From an uncultured Flavobacteriales bacterium (GTDB lineage Bacteria; Bacteroidota; Bacteroidia; Flavobacteriales_E; Vicingaceae): a stretch of 64,000 nt of DNA. The stretch lies in assembly GCA_905479915.1 (NCBI GenBank), contig CAJQOH010000021.1:1-64000 (forward strand). The letters run 5' to 3'. The translations under genes were made by a program, and so were the position numbers. The notes below the pieces were generated by a model, which searched no databases, was not told the origin of the DNA, and worked only from the letters and a program-made list of their open reading frames with translations. Below are positions 57,058 to 64,000 of this stretch, one piece after another (position 1 is the first letter of the stretch; each line of letters opens with the position of its first letter).

Positions 57058-58389
57058 ATGAAAGTTTTATCATTAATAGTAGGTTTAGGGTTGTTGAGCA
57101 GTTTGTCTGCTCAAGAAAATAAAGTATGGACACTAAAAGAATGTGTTGATTATGCTTTAGAAAACAACATATCGGTTAAACAATCGGAGTTAGATAAGAA
57201 TATTGCTATAGAAGATGTTAAGGTGGCTAAATGGAATTTTGCTCCCAATTTAAATGCTTCAGCATCTCAGAATTTTAATTTTGGTTCTTCTATTGGAGTT
57301 TCTGGAGCTAGAATTCCGGCTGATTTTAGGTCCAACAATTTTGGAATAAACTCTTCAGTTAATTTATTTGATGGTTTTGCCAATGTTCATTCATTAAAAC
57401 AATCTAAACTTAATGTTGAAGCACAAGATGCAGCAATAGCAAAAATGAAGAACGATATTGCGTTAAATGTTGTAAATGCCTATTTACAAATATTATTTGC
57501 TAAAGAACAATTTAAGGTAGCTCAATCACAACTAGAAATAAGTGAAGGGCAAGTGAGAAGGATTGAAGAATTGTATAAAGCTGGAGTATTGGCAGAAGGA
57601 GATTTATTGAACATTAAATCTACTATGGCCAATGATAAGCAAAGTTTAATTGTTGCAGAAAACACAATTACCATTACAAGCTTAAATTTAGCTCAGTTGT
57701 TGCAGTTGGAGGGTATGAGTATTGAGGTAGAAGAAGTTAGTGTTGATATTCAGAATCAAACCATTTTAGGAAATGATGTTTCTACAATTTACAACAAAGC
57801 CAATGAGAGTTTTCCTGAAATAAAATTGGCTGAGTTGAATATTCTGAGTGCAGAAAAAAGCGTGAAAATTGCAAGGGCAAGTTATTATCCTTCATTAACA
57901 GCTAGTTTTGGTATGAATACTGCCTATCAGCATAGGCAAAGTACTACAGATATTTCTCCATTTTTGTTTAGCGATCAAATCAGTGATAATTTAGGACAGT
58001 CCGTTATGTTCTCTTTAAACATTCCAATATTTAATCGTTATCAATTTAGGAGTAATGTAAATAAATCTAAAATCAATTACGAAAAGATAAAATATAACTT
58101 AGAGAGTGAGCAATTGCGTTTGCAACAAACAATACAAACTGCTTACACAGATGCATTGGCTTCATCTAAATCATACGATGCTGCTACAACTTCTGTGGGT
58201 GCTCAAACCAAAGCATTTGATTATGCTCAAGAACGTTTTAAAGCAGGAGCAATAAACTCTTATGATTTTAATCAGATAAAAAACAACTTGGTAAACGCTC
58301 AATCACAATTAATACAAAGTAAATATGACTTTATGTTTAAGTTGAAAGTGTTAGAGTTTTATTTTGGAGTACCGTTTGCAGGCAAGTAG
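57058..58389 (+). CDS. TolC-family outer-membrane efflux protein
   Basis: A 443-aa trimeric channel protein. The signal peptide ends SLSA-Q. It has the two OEP repeats of TolC-type proteins (VWTLKECVDYALENNISVKQSELDKNIA at the start, and ALASSKSYDAATTSVGAQTKAFDYAQERFKAGAINSYDFNQIK in the second half). It completes the tripartite system ATPase - two permeases - adaptor - channel. Its stop is 3 bp from that of the convergent plug gene. Confidence 0.93.
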   Translation: MKVLSLIVGLGLLSSLSAQENKVWTLKECVDYALENNISVKQSELDKNIAIEDVKVAKWNFAPNLNASASQNFNFGSSIGVSGARIPADFRSNNFGINSSVNLFDGFANVHSLKQSKLNVEAQDAAIAKMKNDIALNVVNAYLQILFAKEQFKVAQSQLEISEGQVRRIEELYKAGVLAEGDLLNIKSTMANDKQSLIVAENTITITSLNLAQLLQLEGMSIEVEEVSVDIQNQTILGNDVSTIYNKANESFPEIKLAELNILSAEKSVKIARASYYPSLTASFGMNTAYQHRQSTTDISPFLFSDQISDNLGQSVMFSLNIPIFNRYQFRSNVNKSKINYEKIKYNLESEQLRLQQTIQTAYTDALASSKSYDAATTSVGAQTKAFDYAQERFKAGAINSYDFNQIKNNLVNAQSQLIQSKYDFMFKLKVLEFYFGVPFAGK

Positions 58390-58392
58390 AGT

Positions 58393-59718
58393 TTAGTTTG
58401 TTCCACTATTGAATCCAACCATTCTGTCAAAATTATCATTGAGTTGCCTGTGGTAGACTAAGATGGTGTATTCATTTCCTGTTTCGAAATGCGAACCTTC
58501 AACCAAAGCAATGTCGCCTTTGTTTTTAGATCCATCCTTTACAAAACAATATTGGTAATTGTAATAGCCTTGTTTGAGTAGAACTTCTTTTACATACTGT
58601 TGGTTTACGGTATCATAATCGAGTTTTAATTCATCTTTAAACTTCCAGTCACAGAATTTCCCAAACAAATAAAGACTACCATTTTCAATAGGAGGAGAGT
58701 AGGGAAGTGTAAAATGTACTTTAACGTAATCAGCCTCTATTTCGCTATTTTGGCCTTCATTTCGTTTAATTAAAAAGTTTCCGTTTAGATCGGGTTGAGT
58801 GTAGTATTGCTTAAAAGACCTTCTTTCATCATTTAATAGATAAGAGTGTATCATTCTGTCATGGTTTTCAAACTGTATTTTTTTAACCCTTATCGTATTG
58901 TATTTAACACTCTTTAAATCAAATTCTCTAAACTCATTGTTCGCATCAAAAACATTTTCTCCATTGTTAAAATCATAGTCCAGTTCAGTATCTTTAATGA
59001 ATCTTGGTTTTAGTCCAGTAATTGCATTATCCCATCGGTAGTTTTGCATGAGTACAACATTTAATCTCCCGAAAGGATCAGTAATATCATAGCCATCATG
59101 ATTTAATTTAAAATCAACTTCCTGTCTGTAATAGCTTTCATTTACATCTGTAGCTCTTTTAATATTCATTGAAATGGATACATTGCTTTCATAAATCATA
59201 AAGCGTTTAGTTAAAATCGGATTTTCTTTATCATTTACTTTATAAACCATCATAATATAGTTTCCAGAAACTATTGGTTTCATGTTTTCATTCGGAAAAG
59301 TAAGGTTGTAGTGTGTATAGTATAGATCAGTATTACTTGCATAGTCAAAATCAAACAATTCATCCTCTTGAAAACCTTCTATATATTCGTTTGGAGTTAA
59401 ATCAGATGGTTCCCAGTTAGCATTGCAATGAATTATAGTGTAATTGTAAATAGGGTTCTCTCTTCTTAGGTCATCAAAACTTAGCTTTACTGTTTCATTA
59501 CCATTCATTCTAATTATAGGGTAACTCATTTGGGAGTTAGAATTGTATAGTAAAACAGTTTTTATGCTATCGTCATAAATAAAATCATCATATCGAATAT
59601 GGTTTTCTACAGCATAATCGTCTTCATCATTGTTAATAACCCGATGAGAACTGCAAATAATAAATACAAACCCTATTAAAGTTGTAATTGCTGAAAGCTT
59701 TAGGATATGGGTGTTCAT
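58393..59718 (-). CDS. Type IX secretion plug protein (DUF5103 family)
   Basis: A 441-aa exported protein expected to plug or gate the SprA translocon, the role described for the DUF5103 'Plug' in Flavobacterium johnsoniae (recalled). It has an N-terminal hydrophobic segment ending FVFIICSSH, perhaps a weak lipobox, then beta-rich domains with YNYTIIHCNANWEPSDLTPNEYIEGF and YNYQYCFVKDGS. I start at the ATG at 59718, since the ORF track uses a TTG seven codons earlier. It is divergent from nqrA, an arrangement common in flavobacteria from memory. Confidence 0.85.
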   Translation of the reverse strand: MNTHILKLSAITTLIGFVFIICSSHRVINNDEDDYAVENHIRYDDFIYDDSIKTVLLYNSNSQMSYPIIRMNGNETVKLSFDDLRRENPIYNYTIIHCNANWEPSDLTPNEYIEGFQEDELFDFDYASNTDLYYTHYNLTFPNENMKPIVSGNYIMMVYKVNDKENPILTKRFMIYESNVSISMNIKRATDVNESYYRQEVDFKLNHDGYDITDPFGRLNVVLMQNYRWDNAITGLKPRFIKDTELDYDFNNGENVFDANNEFREFDLKSVKYNTIRVKKIQFENHDRMIHSYLLNDERRSFKQYYTQPDLNGNFLIKRNEGQNSEIEADYVKVHFTLPYSPPIENGSLYLFGKFCDWKFKDELKLDYDTVNQQYVKEVLLKQGYYNYQYCFVKDGSKNKGDIALVEGSHFETGNEYTILVYHRQLNDNFDRMVGFNSGTN

Positions 59719-59736
59719 AAAAGTGATCTTAGTTGC

Positions 59737-59763
59737 CAAAAATACGATATTGAACTAAGCAAA
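59737..59763 (-). promoter_or_regulatory. Candidate promoter for the plug gene
   Basis: Minus strand: TTTG (59760-59763) then 15 nt then TATTTTTG (59737-59744). The -7 box is exact. The spacing is short for the consensus, so the -33 assignment is tentative. Confidence 0.4.
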
Positions 59764-59805
59764 ATCGGTACCAATCTAAATTGTTATAAATTCTTTTTAT
59801 TTAAC

Positions 59806-59835
59806 TTTGAAATAGCATTCTATTTTATAAATTTG
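59806..59835 (+). promoter_or_regulatory. Promoter of the nqr operon
   Basis: TTTG (59806-59809), 18 nt, TAAATTTG (59828-59835): exact matches to both Bacteroidota elements with normal spacing. nqrA starts 27 nt downstream. Confidence 0.65.
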
Positions 59836-59861
59836 CTGTCTTATTCCACAAAAAAAGATAT

Positions 59862-61214
59862 ATGTCAAAAGACGTAAAAATTCGAAAAGGCGTAAACATT
59901 AAGTTAAAAGGCGTTGCTGAAAGACTTTATGCTGATGCTGCTTCTACTTCTGATGTTGTAATAAAACCTACTGATTTTCCTGGATTAACTCCAAAGTTAG
60001 CTGTTAAAGTTGGTGATAAAGTGAAAGCTGGATCTCCTCTTTTTTATAATAAGGAAATGGATAGGATTCTATTCACTTCTCCAATTAGTGGTGAAGTAAC
60101 AGAAATTAACAGAGGAGAAAAAAGAAGAATATTAGAGGTTAAAGTTAAAGCTGATGGAGCTAACACTTATGAAACTTTTAAGCAGGGAGATCCTGCTAAC
60201 ATGGCTAAAGAAGAAATTCTTGACACAATGTTAAAAAGTGGAGTATGGCCGTTTGTTCGTCAAAGACCATTTGATATTGTTGCAAACCCAATGGATACAC
60301 CTAAAGCAATTCATGTAACTGCTTTTGATTCTGCTCCTTTAGCACCAGACTATGGTTTTGTTGCTCACGGACAAGGAGATGCATTACAAGCAGGTTTAGA
60401 TGCTTTAGCAAAATTAACTTCAGGAACAGTTCATTTAAACATTACTGGAAACGCTAATGCTGATGAGGCTTTTAGTGGAGCTAAGAATGTTCAAATCAAT
60501 AAAGTTTCAGGACCGCATCCAGCAGGTAATGTTGGTATCCAAATGCACCACATAGACCCTATTAATAAAGGAGAGGTTGTTTGGACGTTAAGTGCGCTAG
60601 ATGTATTAACAATAGGTAAAGTATTTAAAGAAGGTAAATTTGATGCTTCAAGAGCAATTGCTGTTGCAGGATCTAAAATTACTGCTCCCAAATATGTTAA
60701 AACGATATTAGGAGCTAATATTGGTGACATCCTTAAAGGAAACTTAGAAGAAGGTGCTCGTGTAATAAGCGGTAATCCTTTAACTGGAACTCATGTTCAA
60801 GAAAATGGACATTTAGGATTTTACAATTACCAAGTAACAGCTATTCCAGCTGGTGGTGAACCAAGGTTTATGGGATGGTTACCTTTCTTAGGATTTGGTG
60901 GATTTAGTTTATCAAGAACTTCATTCTCATTTTTAACACCTAATAAGGAAAGAGATTTAGATGCGAATATGAATGGAGAGGAAAGAGCTTTTGTAATGGC
61001 TGGCCAATACGAAAAGCTTTTCCCAATGGATATTTTCCCTGTTCATTTGGTAAAATCTATGATTTATAAAGATATTGATTTAATGGAAAATTTAGGAATC
61101 TACGAAGTAGCTCCTGAAGATTTTGCTTTGTGTGAGTACGCATGTACATCAAAGGTAGAAACACAAAAGATAGTAAGAGAAGCATTAGATTTAGTACGTA
61201 AAGAAACTAGTTAA
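59862..61214 (+). CDS. nqrA: Na+-translocating NADH:quinone reductase subunit A
   Basis: NqrA is a peripheral cytoplasmic subunit of the Na+-pumping NADH:quinone oxidoreductase. The 450-aa product has the start IRKGVNIKLKGVAERLYADA, KVGDKVKAGSPLFYNKE (biotinyl-lipoyl-like domain) and C-terminal CEYACTSKVETQKIVREALDLV with the conserved Cys pair. It starts a sequential operon nqrA-B-C-D under a clear promoter. The complex couples NADH oxidation to menaquinone reduction and sodium export, in line with a marine habitat. Confidence 0.95.
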   Translation: MSKDVKIRKGVNIKLKGVAERLYADAASTSDVVIKPTDFPGLTPKLAVKVGDKVKAGSPLFYNKEMDRILFTSPISGEVTEINRGEKRRILEVKVKADGANTYETFKQGDPANMAKEEILDTMLKSGVWPFVRQRPFDIVANPMDTPKAIHVTAFDSAPLAPDYGFVAHGQGDALQAGLDALAKLTSGTVHLNITGNANADEAFSGAKNVQINKVSGPHPAGNVGIQMHHIDPINKGEVVWTLSALDVLTIGKVFKEGKFDASRAIAVAGSKITAPKYVKTILGANIGDILKGNLEEGARVISGNPLTGTHVQENGHLGFYNYQVTAIPAGGEPRFMGWLPFLGFGGFSLSRTSFSFLTPNKERDLDANMNGEERAFVMAGQYEKLFPMDIFPVHLVKSMIYKDIDLMENLGIYEVAPEDFALCEYACTSKVETQKIVREALDLVRKETS

Positions 61215-61222
61215 TAAAAAGA

Positions 61223-61280
61223 GTTGAAAACGTTAAAAAGTTGAAACGTTAAAACGTGACAACATTGAAACGTTAAAAAC
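61223..61280. repeat. Degenerate octamer array (GTTRAAAC-like), about 7 units, before nqrB
   Basis: The segment parses as GTTGAAAAC GTTAAAAA GTTGAAAC GTTAAAAC GTGACAAC ATTGAAAC GTTAAAAAC. It fills almost the whole gap between nqrA and nqrB and resembles the array at 55771. Confidence 0.75.
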
Positions 61281-61290
61281 AAATTTGTAT

Positions 61291-62469
61291 ATGAAAGCAT
61301 TAGAAGAATTTATGCAAAAAATGAAACCGAAGAGTGATGGGAAATTCCCGTTGGCTCATGCGGTTTGGGATGGTACTTATACTTTCCTATTTGTTCCTGG
61401 GCACACGAACAAAAACGGAGTTCACATTAGAGATAGTGTGGATTTGAAAAGAACAATGATTATTGTTGTATTGGCTTTAATTCCTTGTTTATTATTTGGT
61501 ATCTATAATGTTGGACACCAACACTTTTTAGCATTAGGAGATTGTGTGGCTGGAGATTGTGCTACTGATTTGTTTATGGATAAAGTTTTATTCGGTTTAA
61601 TGAAAGTTTTACCTCTAGTTGTGATCTCTTATGGAGTAGGATTAGGGATAGAGTTTATATTTGCTGCAATAAATAGACATCCTATACAAGAAGGATTTTT
61701 AGTGTCAGGAATGTTAATTCCTTTAATTGTACCAGTTGATATACCTTGGGCGATGTTAGCTGTAGCAGTTGCATTTGCAGTTGTTTTAGGTAAAGAGGTT
61801 TTTGGAGGTACAGGAATGAATGTTTTAAATGTTGCTTTAGTAACAAGAGCATTTTTATTCTTTGCTTATCCAACAAAAATGTCTGGAGATCAAGTTTGGA
61901 CGAATACTTCATTAGAAGAAGGACAAGCATTGGTAGATGGTTATTCTGGAGCTACACCATTAGGTAAAGCTGTTGAAGGAGGAGTAGAAGCTATTCCATC
62001 TATTATGGAATCAGTTATTGGATTTATTCCTGGTTCTATAGGAGAAACTTCTATAATTGCTATTGGATTAGGAGCGTTACTGTTATTGTTTACAGGAATT
62101 GCAAGTTGGAGAATTATCCTTTCTACTTTTATTGGTGGTTATTTAATGGGGTTTGTATTCAATCAAGTTGCAGGAGATAACTTGTTTATGCAAGTGCCTG
62201 CTTTACATCAGTTAATGTTAGGTGGTTTTGCTTTCGGAGCAATATTTATGGCTACTGATCCTGTTACAGGAACACAAACAAATGCAGGTAAATGGGTGTA
62301 TGGTATTTTAATCGGAATTCTTGCAATTCTTATTAGAGTAGCAAATCCAGCATACCCAGAAGGAGTTATGTTAGCTATTTTAATAGGTAACGTATGTGCA
62401 CCATTAATTGATCACGTAGTGATTAGTTCAAATATTAAGAAAAGATTAAAACGAGTTAAAACAGCATAG
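61291..62469 (+). CDS. nqrB: Na+-translocating NADH:quinone reductase subunit B
   Basis: NqrB is a membrane subunit (about ten helices) that carries a covalent FMN on a Thr of the SGAT motif, seen here as GYSGATPLGKAV near residue 230, and forms part of the sodium channel. The product is 392 aa. I start at the ATG at 61291 (MKALEEFMQKMKPK). The ORF track begins at a TTG two codons before. It lies behind an octamer array and 2 bp before nqrC. Confidence 0.95.
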   Translation: MKALEEFMQKMKPKSDGKFPLAHAVWDGTYTFLFVPGHTNKNGVHIRDSVDLKRTMIIVVLALIPCLLFGIYNVGHQHFLALGDCVAGDCATDLFMDKVLFGLMKVLPLVVISYGVGLGIEFIFAAINRHPIQEGFLVSGMLIPLIVPVDIPWAMLAVAVAFAVVLGKEVFGGTGMNVLNVALVTRAFLFFAYPTKMSGDQVWTNTSLEEGQALVDGYSGATPLGKAVEGGVEAIPSIMESVIGFIPGSIGETSIIAIGLGALLLLFTGIASWRIILSTFIGGYLMGFVFNQVAGDNLFMQVPALHQLMLGGFAFGAIFMATDPVTGTQTNAGKWVYGILIGILAILIRVANPAYPEGVMLAILIGNVCAPLIDHVVISSNIKKRLKRVKTA

Positions 62470-62471
62470 AT

Positions 62472-63287
62472 ATGGCTATAGATAGAGATAGTAACGTTTA
62501 TACAATTGTTTTTGCTACCGTAATGGTAGTGATAGTAGGTGGTTTGTTAGCTTTTATTGCTTCAAGTTTAAAACCTATTCAAAAAGCAAATACAACCAAC
62601 GAGAAAATGCAAAACATTTTGCAAGCAATTGGTTTAGAAGAAATGCGAACACTTCAAAGAGATGAAGCAGGAGCTATATTTAACGATTTCGTTAAAAGAA
62701 GAGTAACAATCAATTACAAAGGAGAAATTTTAAGTGATAAAAGTGCAGCAGATGCAATTGATCCACAAGATAAATTAGATGCCTTTAATATTGACTTAAG
62801 AAAAGAATACTCTAGAGCAGTTAAGCCTATTTTAAGTGCAAACAAAGGGGATGACGAAGCAATTAAAACAGCATTGAGTCAATCTGAAGCTATTCATTTC
62901 CCAATTTTTATTTGTGAAAAAGATGGACAAAAATACTATGTGCTTTCAGCAAGTGGAAAAGGATTATGGGATGATGTTTGGGGATACATTGGATTTAAAG
63001 CTGATGGAGAAACCGTAAATGGAGCAGTATTCGATCACAAAGGAGAAACACCTGGTTTAGGATCAATTATTACTGAAGCTTGGTTCGAAGATCAATTTGT
63101 TGGTAAAACAATTGCTGAGAACGGTGCATTTACTCCAATAAAAGTTTTAAAGCCTGGTAAAAACTTAAACAATCATCAAGTAGATGGTATTAGTGGAGCA
63201 ACTTTTACAGGAGTAGGAGTAGATGAGATGTTAACTAGAAATTTAGAAGTATACTATAACTTCTTTAAGAACAATTCAGAATTTTAA
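62472..63287 (+). CDS. nqrC: Na+-translocating NADH:quinone reductase subunit C
   Basis: NqrC is a membrane-anchored periplasmic subunit with a second covalent FMN on Thr of the SGAT motif (VDGISGATFTGVGVDEM near 236). The product is 271 aa, with one N-terminal helix (about 12-32) and GLGSIITEAWFEDQF in the FMN-binding domain. The FMN is attached by the flavin transferase ApbE, which is not in the window. It lies 21 bp upstream of nqrD. Confidence 0.95.
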   Translation: MAIDRDSNVYTIVFATVMVVIVGGLLAFIASSLKPIQKANTTNEKMQNILQAIGLEEMRTLQRDEAGAIFNDFVKRRVTINYKGEILSDKSAADAIDPQDKLDAFNIDLRKEYSRAVKPILSANKGDDEAIKTALSQSEAIHFPIFICEKDGQKYYVLSASGKGLWDDVWGYIGFKADGETVNGAVFDHKGETPGLGSIITEAWFEDQFVGKTIAENGAFTPIKVLKPGKNLNNHQVDGISGATFTGVGVDEMLTRNLEVYYNFFKNNSEF

Positions 63288-63308
63288 TAAGCTATATTCG
63301 TAAAAGCT

Positions 63309-63974
63309 ATGAGTGAAGAAAAAAAATCAGAACCATTATTCTCTAAGAAGAATAAAGCGTTAATAACAAATCCATTAAACTCAATTAACCCTGTTACGAT
63401 TCAGGTATTGGGTATTTGTTCTGCATTAGCAGTAACAGTACAAATGGATAACGCAATTATTATGTCATTGGCGGTAACAGCTGTATTAATTATTGGAAAT
63501 GTATTGGTTTCTCTTATGAGAAACATCATTCCTGGTAAGATTAGAATTATTGTACAGCTAGTTATTGTAGCGGCATTGGTAATTATTGTAGATCAAGTAT
63601 TAAAAGCATACGTATATGATGTATCTAAAAAACTTTCTGTATTTGTTGGATTAATTATTACCAACTGTATTATTATGGGTCGTTTAGAAGCATTTGCTTT
63701 AGGTAACAAATCTTGGGCTTCTGCTTTAGATGGTTTAGGAAATGGAATTGGATACGGTTTAGTTTTAGTTGTTGTTGCTTTCTTTAAAGAAGTTTTTGGA
63801 TCAGGAACATTAACAATACCTGGTTTAGGGAAATTAACGATCATACCAGAATCTGTTTATGATATGGGATATATGGACAATGGATTAATGCTATTGCCAC
63901 CATCATCATTATTTATTGTAGCAGTTTACATCTGGGTACAAAAAACAAGAAACCCTGAATTAATAGAAGATTAA
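63309..63974 (+). CDS. nqrD: Na+-translocating NADH:quinone reductase subunit D
   Basis: NqrD is a small integral-membrane subunit (about six helices). The 221-aa product has the start FSKKNKALITNPLNSINPVTIQVLGICSALAVT, the GLIITNCIIMGRLEAFAL segment (conserved Cys in the 2Fe-2S or membrane region of NqrD/NqrE) and KEVFGSGTL. It should be followed by nqrE and nqrF, which fall outside the window. The last 26 bases hold no complete gene. Confidence 0.94.
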   Translation: MSEEKKSEPLFSKKNKALITNPLNSINPVTIQVLGICSALAVTVQMDNAIIMSLAVTAVLIIGNVLVSLMRNIIPGKIRIIVQLVIVAALVIIVDQVLKAYVYDVSKKLSVFVGLIITNCIIMGRLEAFALGNKSWASALDGLGNGIGYGLVLVVVAFFKEVFGSGTLTIPGLGKLTIIPESVYDMGYMDNGLMLLPPSSLFIVAVYIWVQKTRNPELIED

Positions 63975-64000
63975 ATTAGATGCTAAAGAATCAAGATTTT

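Noticed and set aside
63975-64000. Start of nqrE at the window end
   Set aside because: The 26 bases after nqrD show no recognisable NqrE N-terminus (MEHYIS-like), so it is expected but cannot be annotated.
1-64000. tRNA, rRNA, riboswitch, IS element or prophage
   Set aside because: Reading both strands of the intergenic regions I saw no cloverleaf, no transposase/integrase and no att-like site. A tRNAscan/Infernal run would settle it.

Overview
The window reads as chromosomal DNA from a low-GC, probably marine member of the Bacteroidota, most likely order Flavobacteriales. The evidence is the type IX secretion (T9SS) and gliding genes (porT, a DUF5103 'plug' protein, a GldH-like lipoprotein, and a secreted protease with a C-terminal T9SS sorting domain), promoters of the Bacteroidota TTTG / TAnnTTTG type, near absence of Shine-Dalgarno sequences, menaquinone-type UbiE, and a Na+-translocating NADH:quinone reductase operon. 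I see no phage, insertion sequence, CRISPR array, tRNA or rRNA. Most of the window is ordinary chromosome, with unusual cell-envelope genes and several families of short intergenic repeats.

Layout. 0-12.5 kb: aroC, hutI, a TPR-propeller-SPOR envelope protein, a large T9SS-targeted M4 metalloprotease, a TPR histidine kinase, an NlpC/P60 hydrolase and a thiolase. 12.6-25 kb: c-di-AMP phosphodiesterase pgpH, helicase hrpB, a SCO1/thioredoxin-like/lipoprotein cluster, an alpha/beta hydrolase, an LpxL-type acyltransferase, a DUF4476 protein, prfC and ssb. 25-31 kb: a zinc-finger protein, a lytic transglycosylase, a V4R-domain histidine kinase, a flavin disulfide-reductase homologue without its redox cysteines, an ACT-domain protein and prmA. 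31.4-42.6 kb: two giant exported proteins (1484 and 2231 aa) between prmA and clpS. 42.9-52.1 kb: an M48 protease, the GldH-like gene, and a tight five-gene minus-strand operon (aspC-type aminotransferase, heptose-7-P kinase, ubiE, porT, FAD oxidoreductase), then a small conserved protein, a beta-barrel protein and meaB. 52.2-58.4 kb: a MacAB/TolC-like efflux operon with two permeases. 58.4-64 kb: the T9SS plug gene divergent from nqrABCD, which runs off the window end.

How the genes fit together. Much of the window serves the cell envelope: T9SS (porT, plug, the M4 substrate, possible PorE-like scaffolds), peptidoglycan (two SPOR proteins, NlpC/P60, lytic transglycosylase), lipid A/LPS (acyltransferase, heptose kinase) and efflux. 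The most notable locus is 31.4-42.6 kb. The 2231-aa protein there shares its TPR - PD40 propeller - regulatory-like domain - SPOR layout with the 752-aa protein at 2.5-4.8 kb. That layout resembles T9SS PorE with the OmpA-type peptidoglycan-binding domain replaced by SPOR. The 2231-aa protein also carries recently expanded internal repeats.

Non-coding structure of note: two exact heptamer arrays (TCAATTA, TGACTAC) abutting or overlapping gene 3' ends, two degenerate octamer arrays (GTTRAAAC), a 56-bp near-perfect palindrome between the thiolase and NlpC/P60 genes, promoters whose -7 box lies 4-7 nt from the start codon, and three convergent gene pairs that overlap by 6-8 bp.
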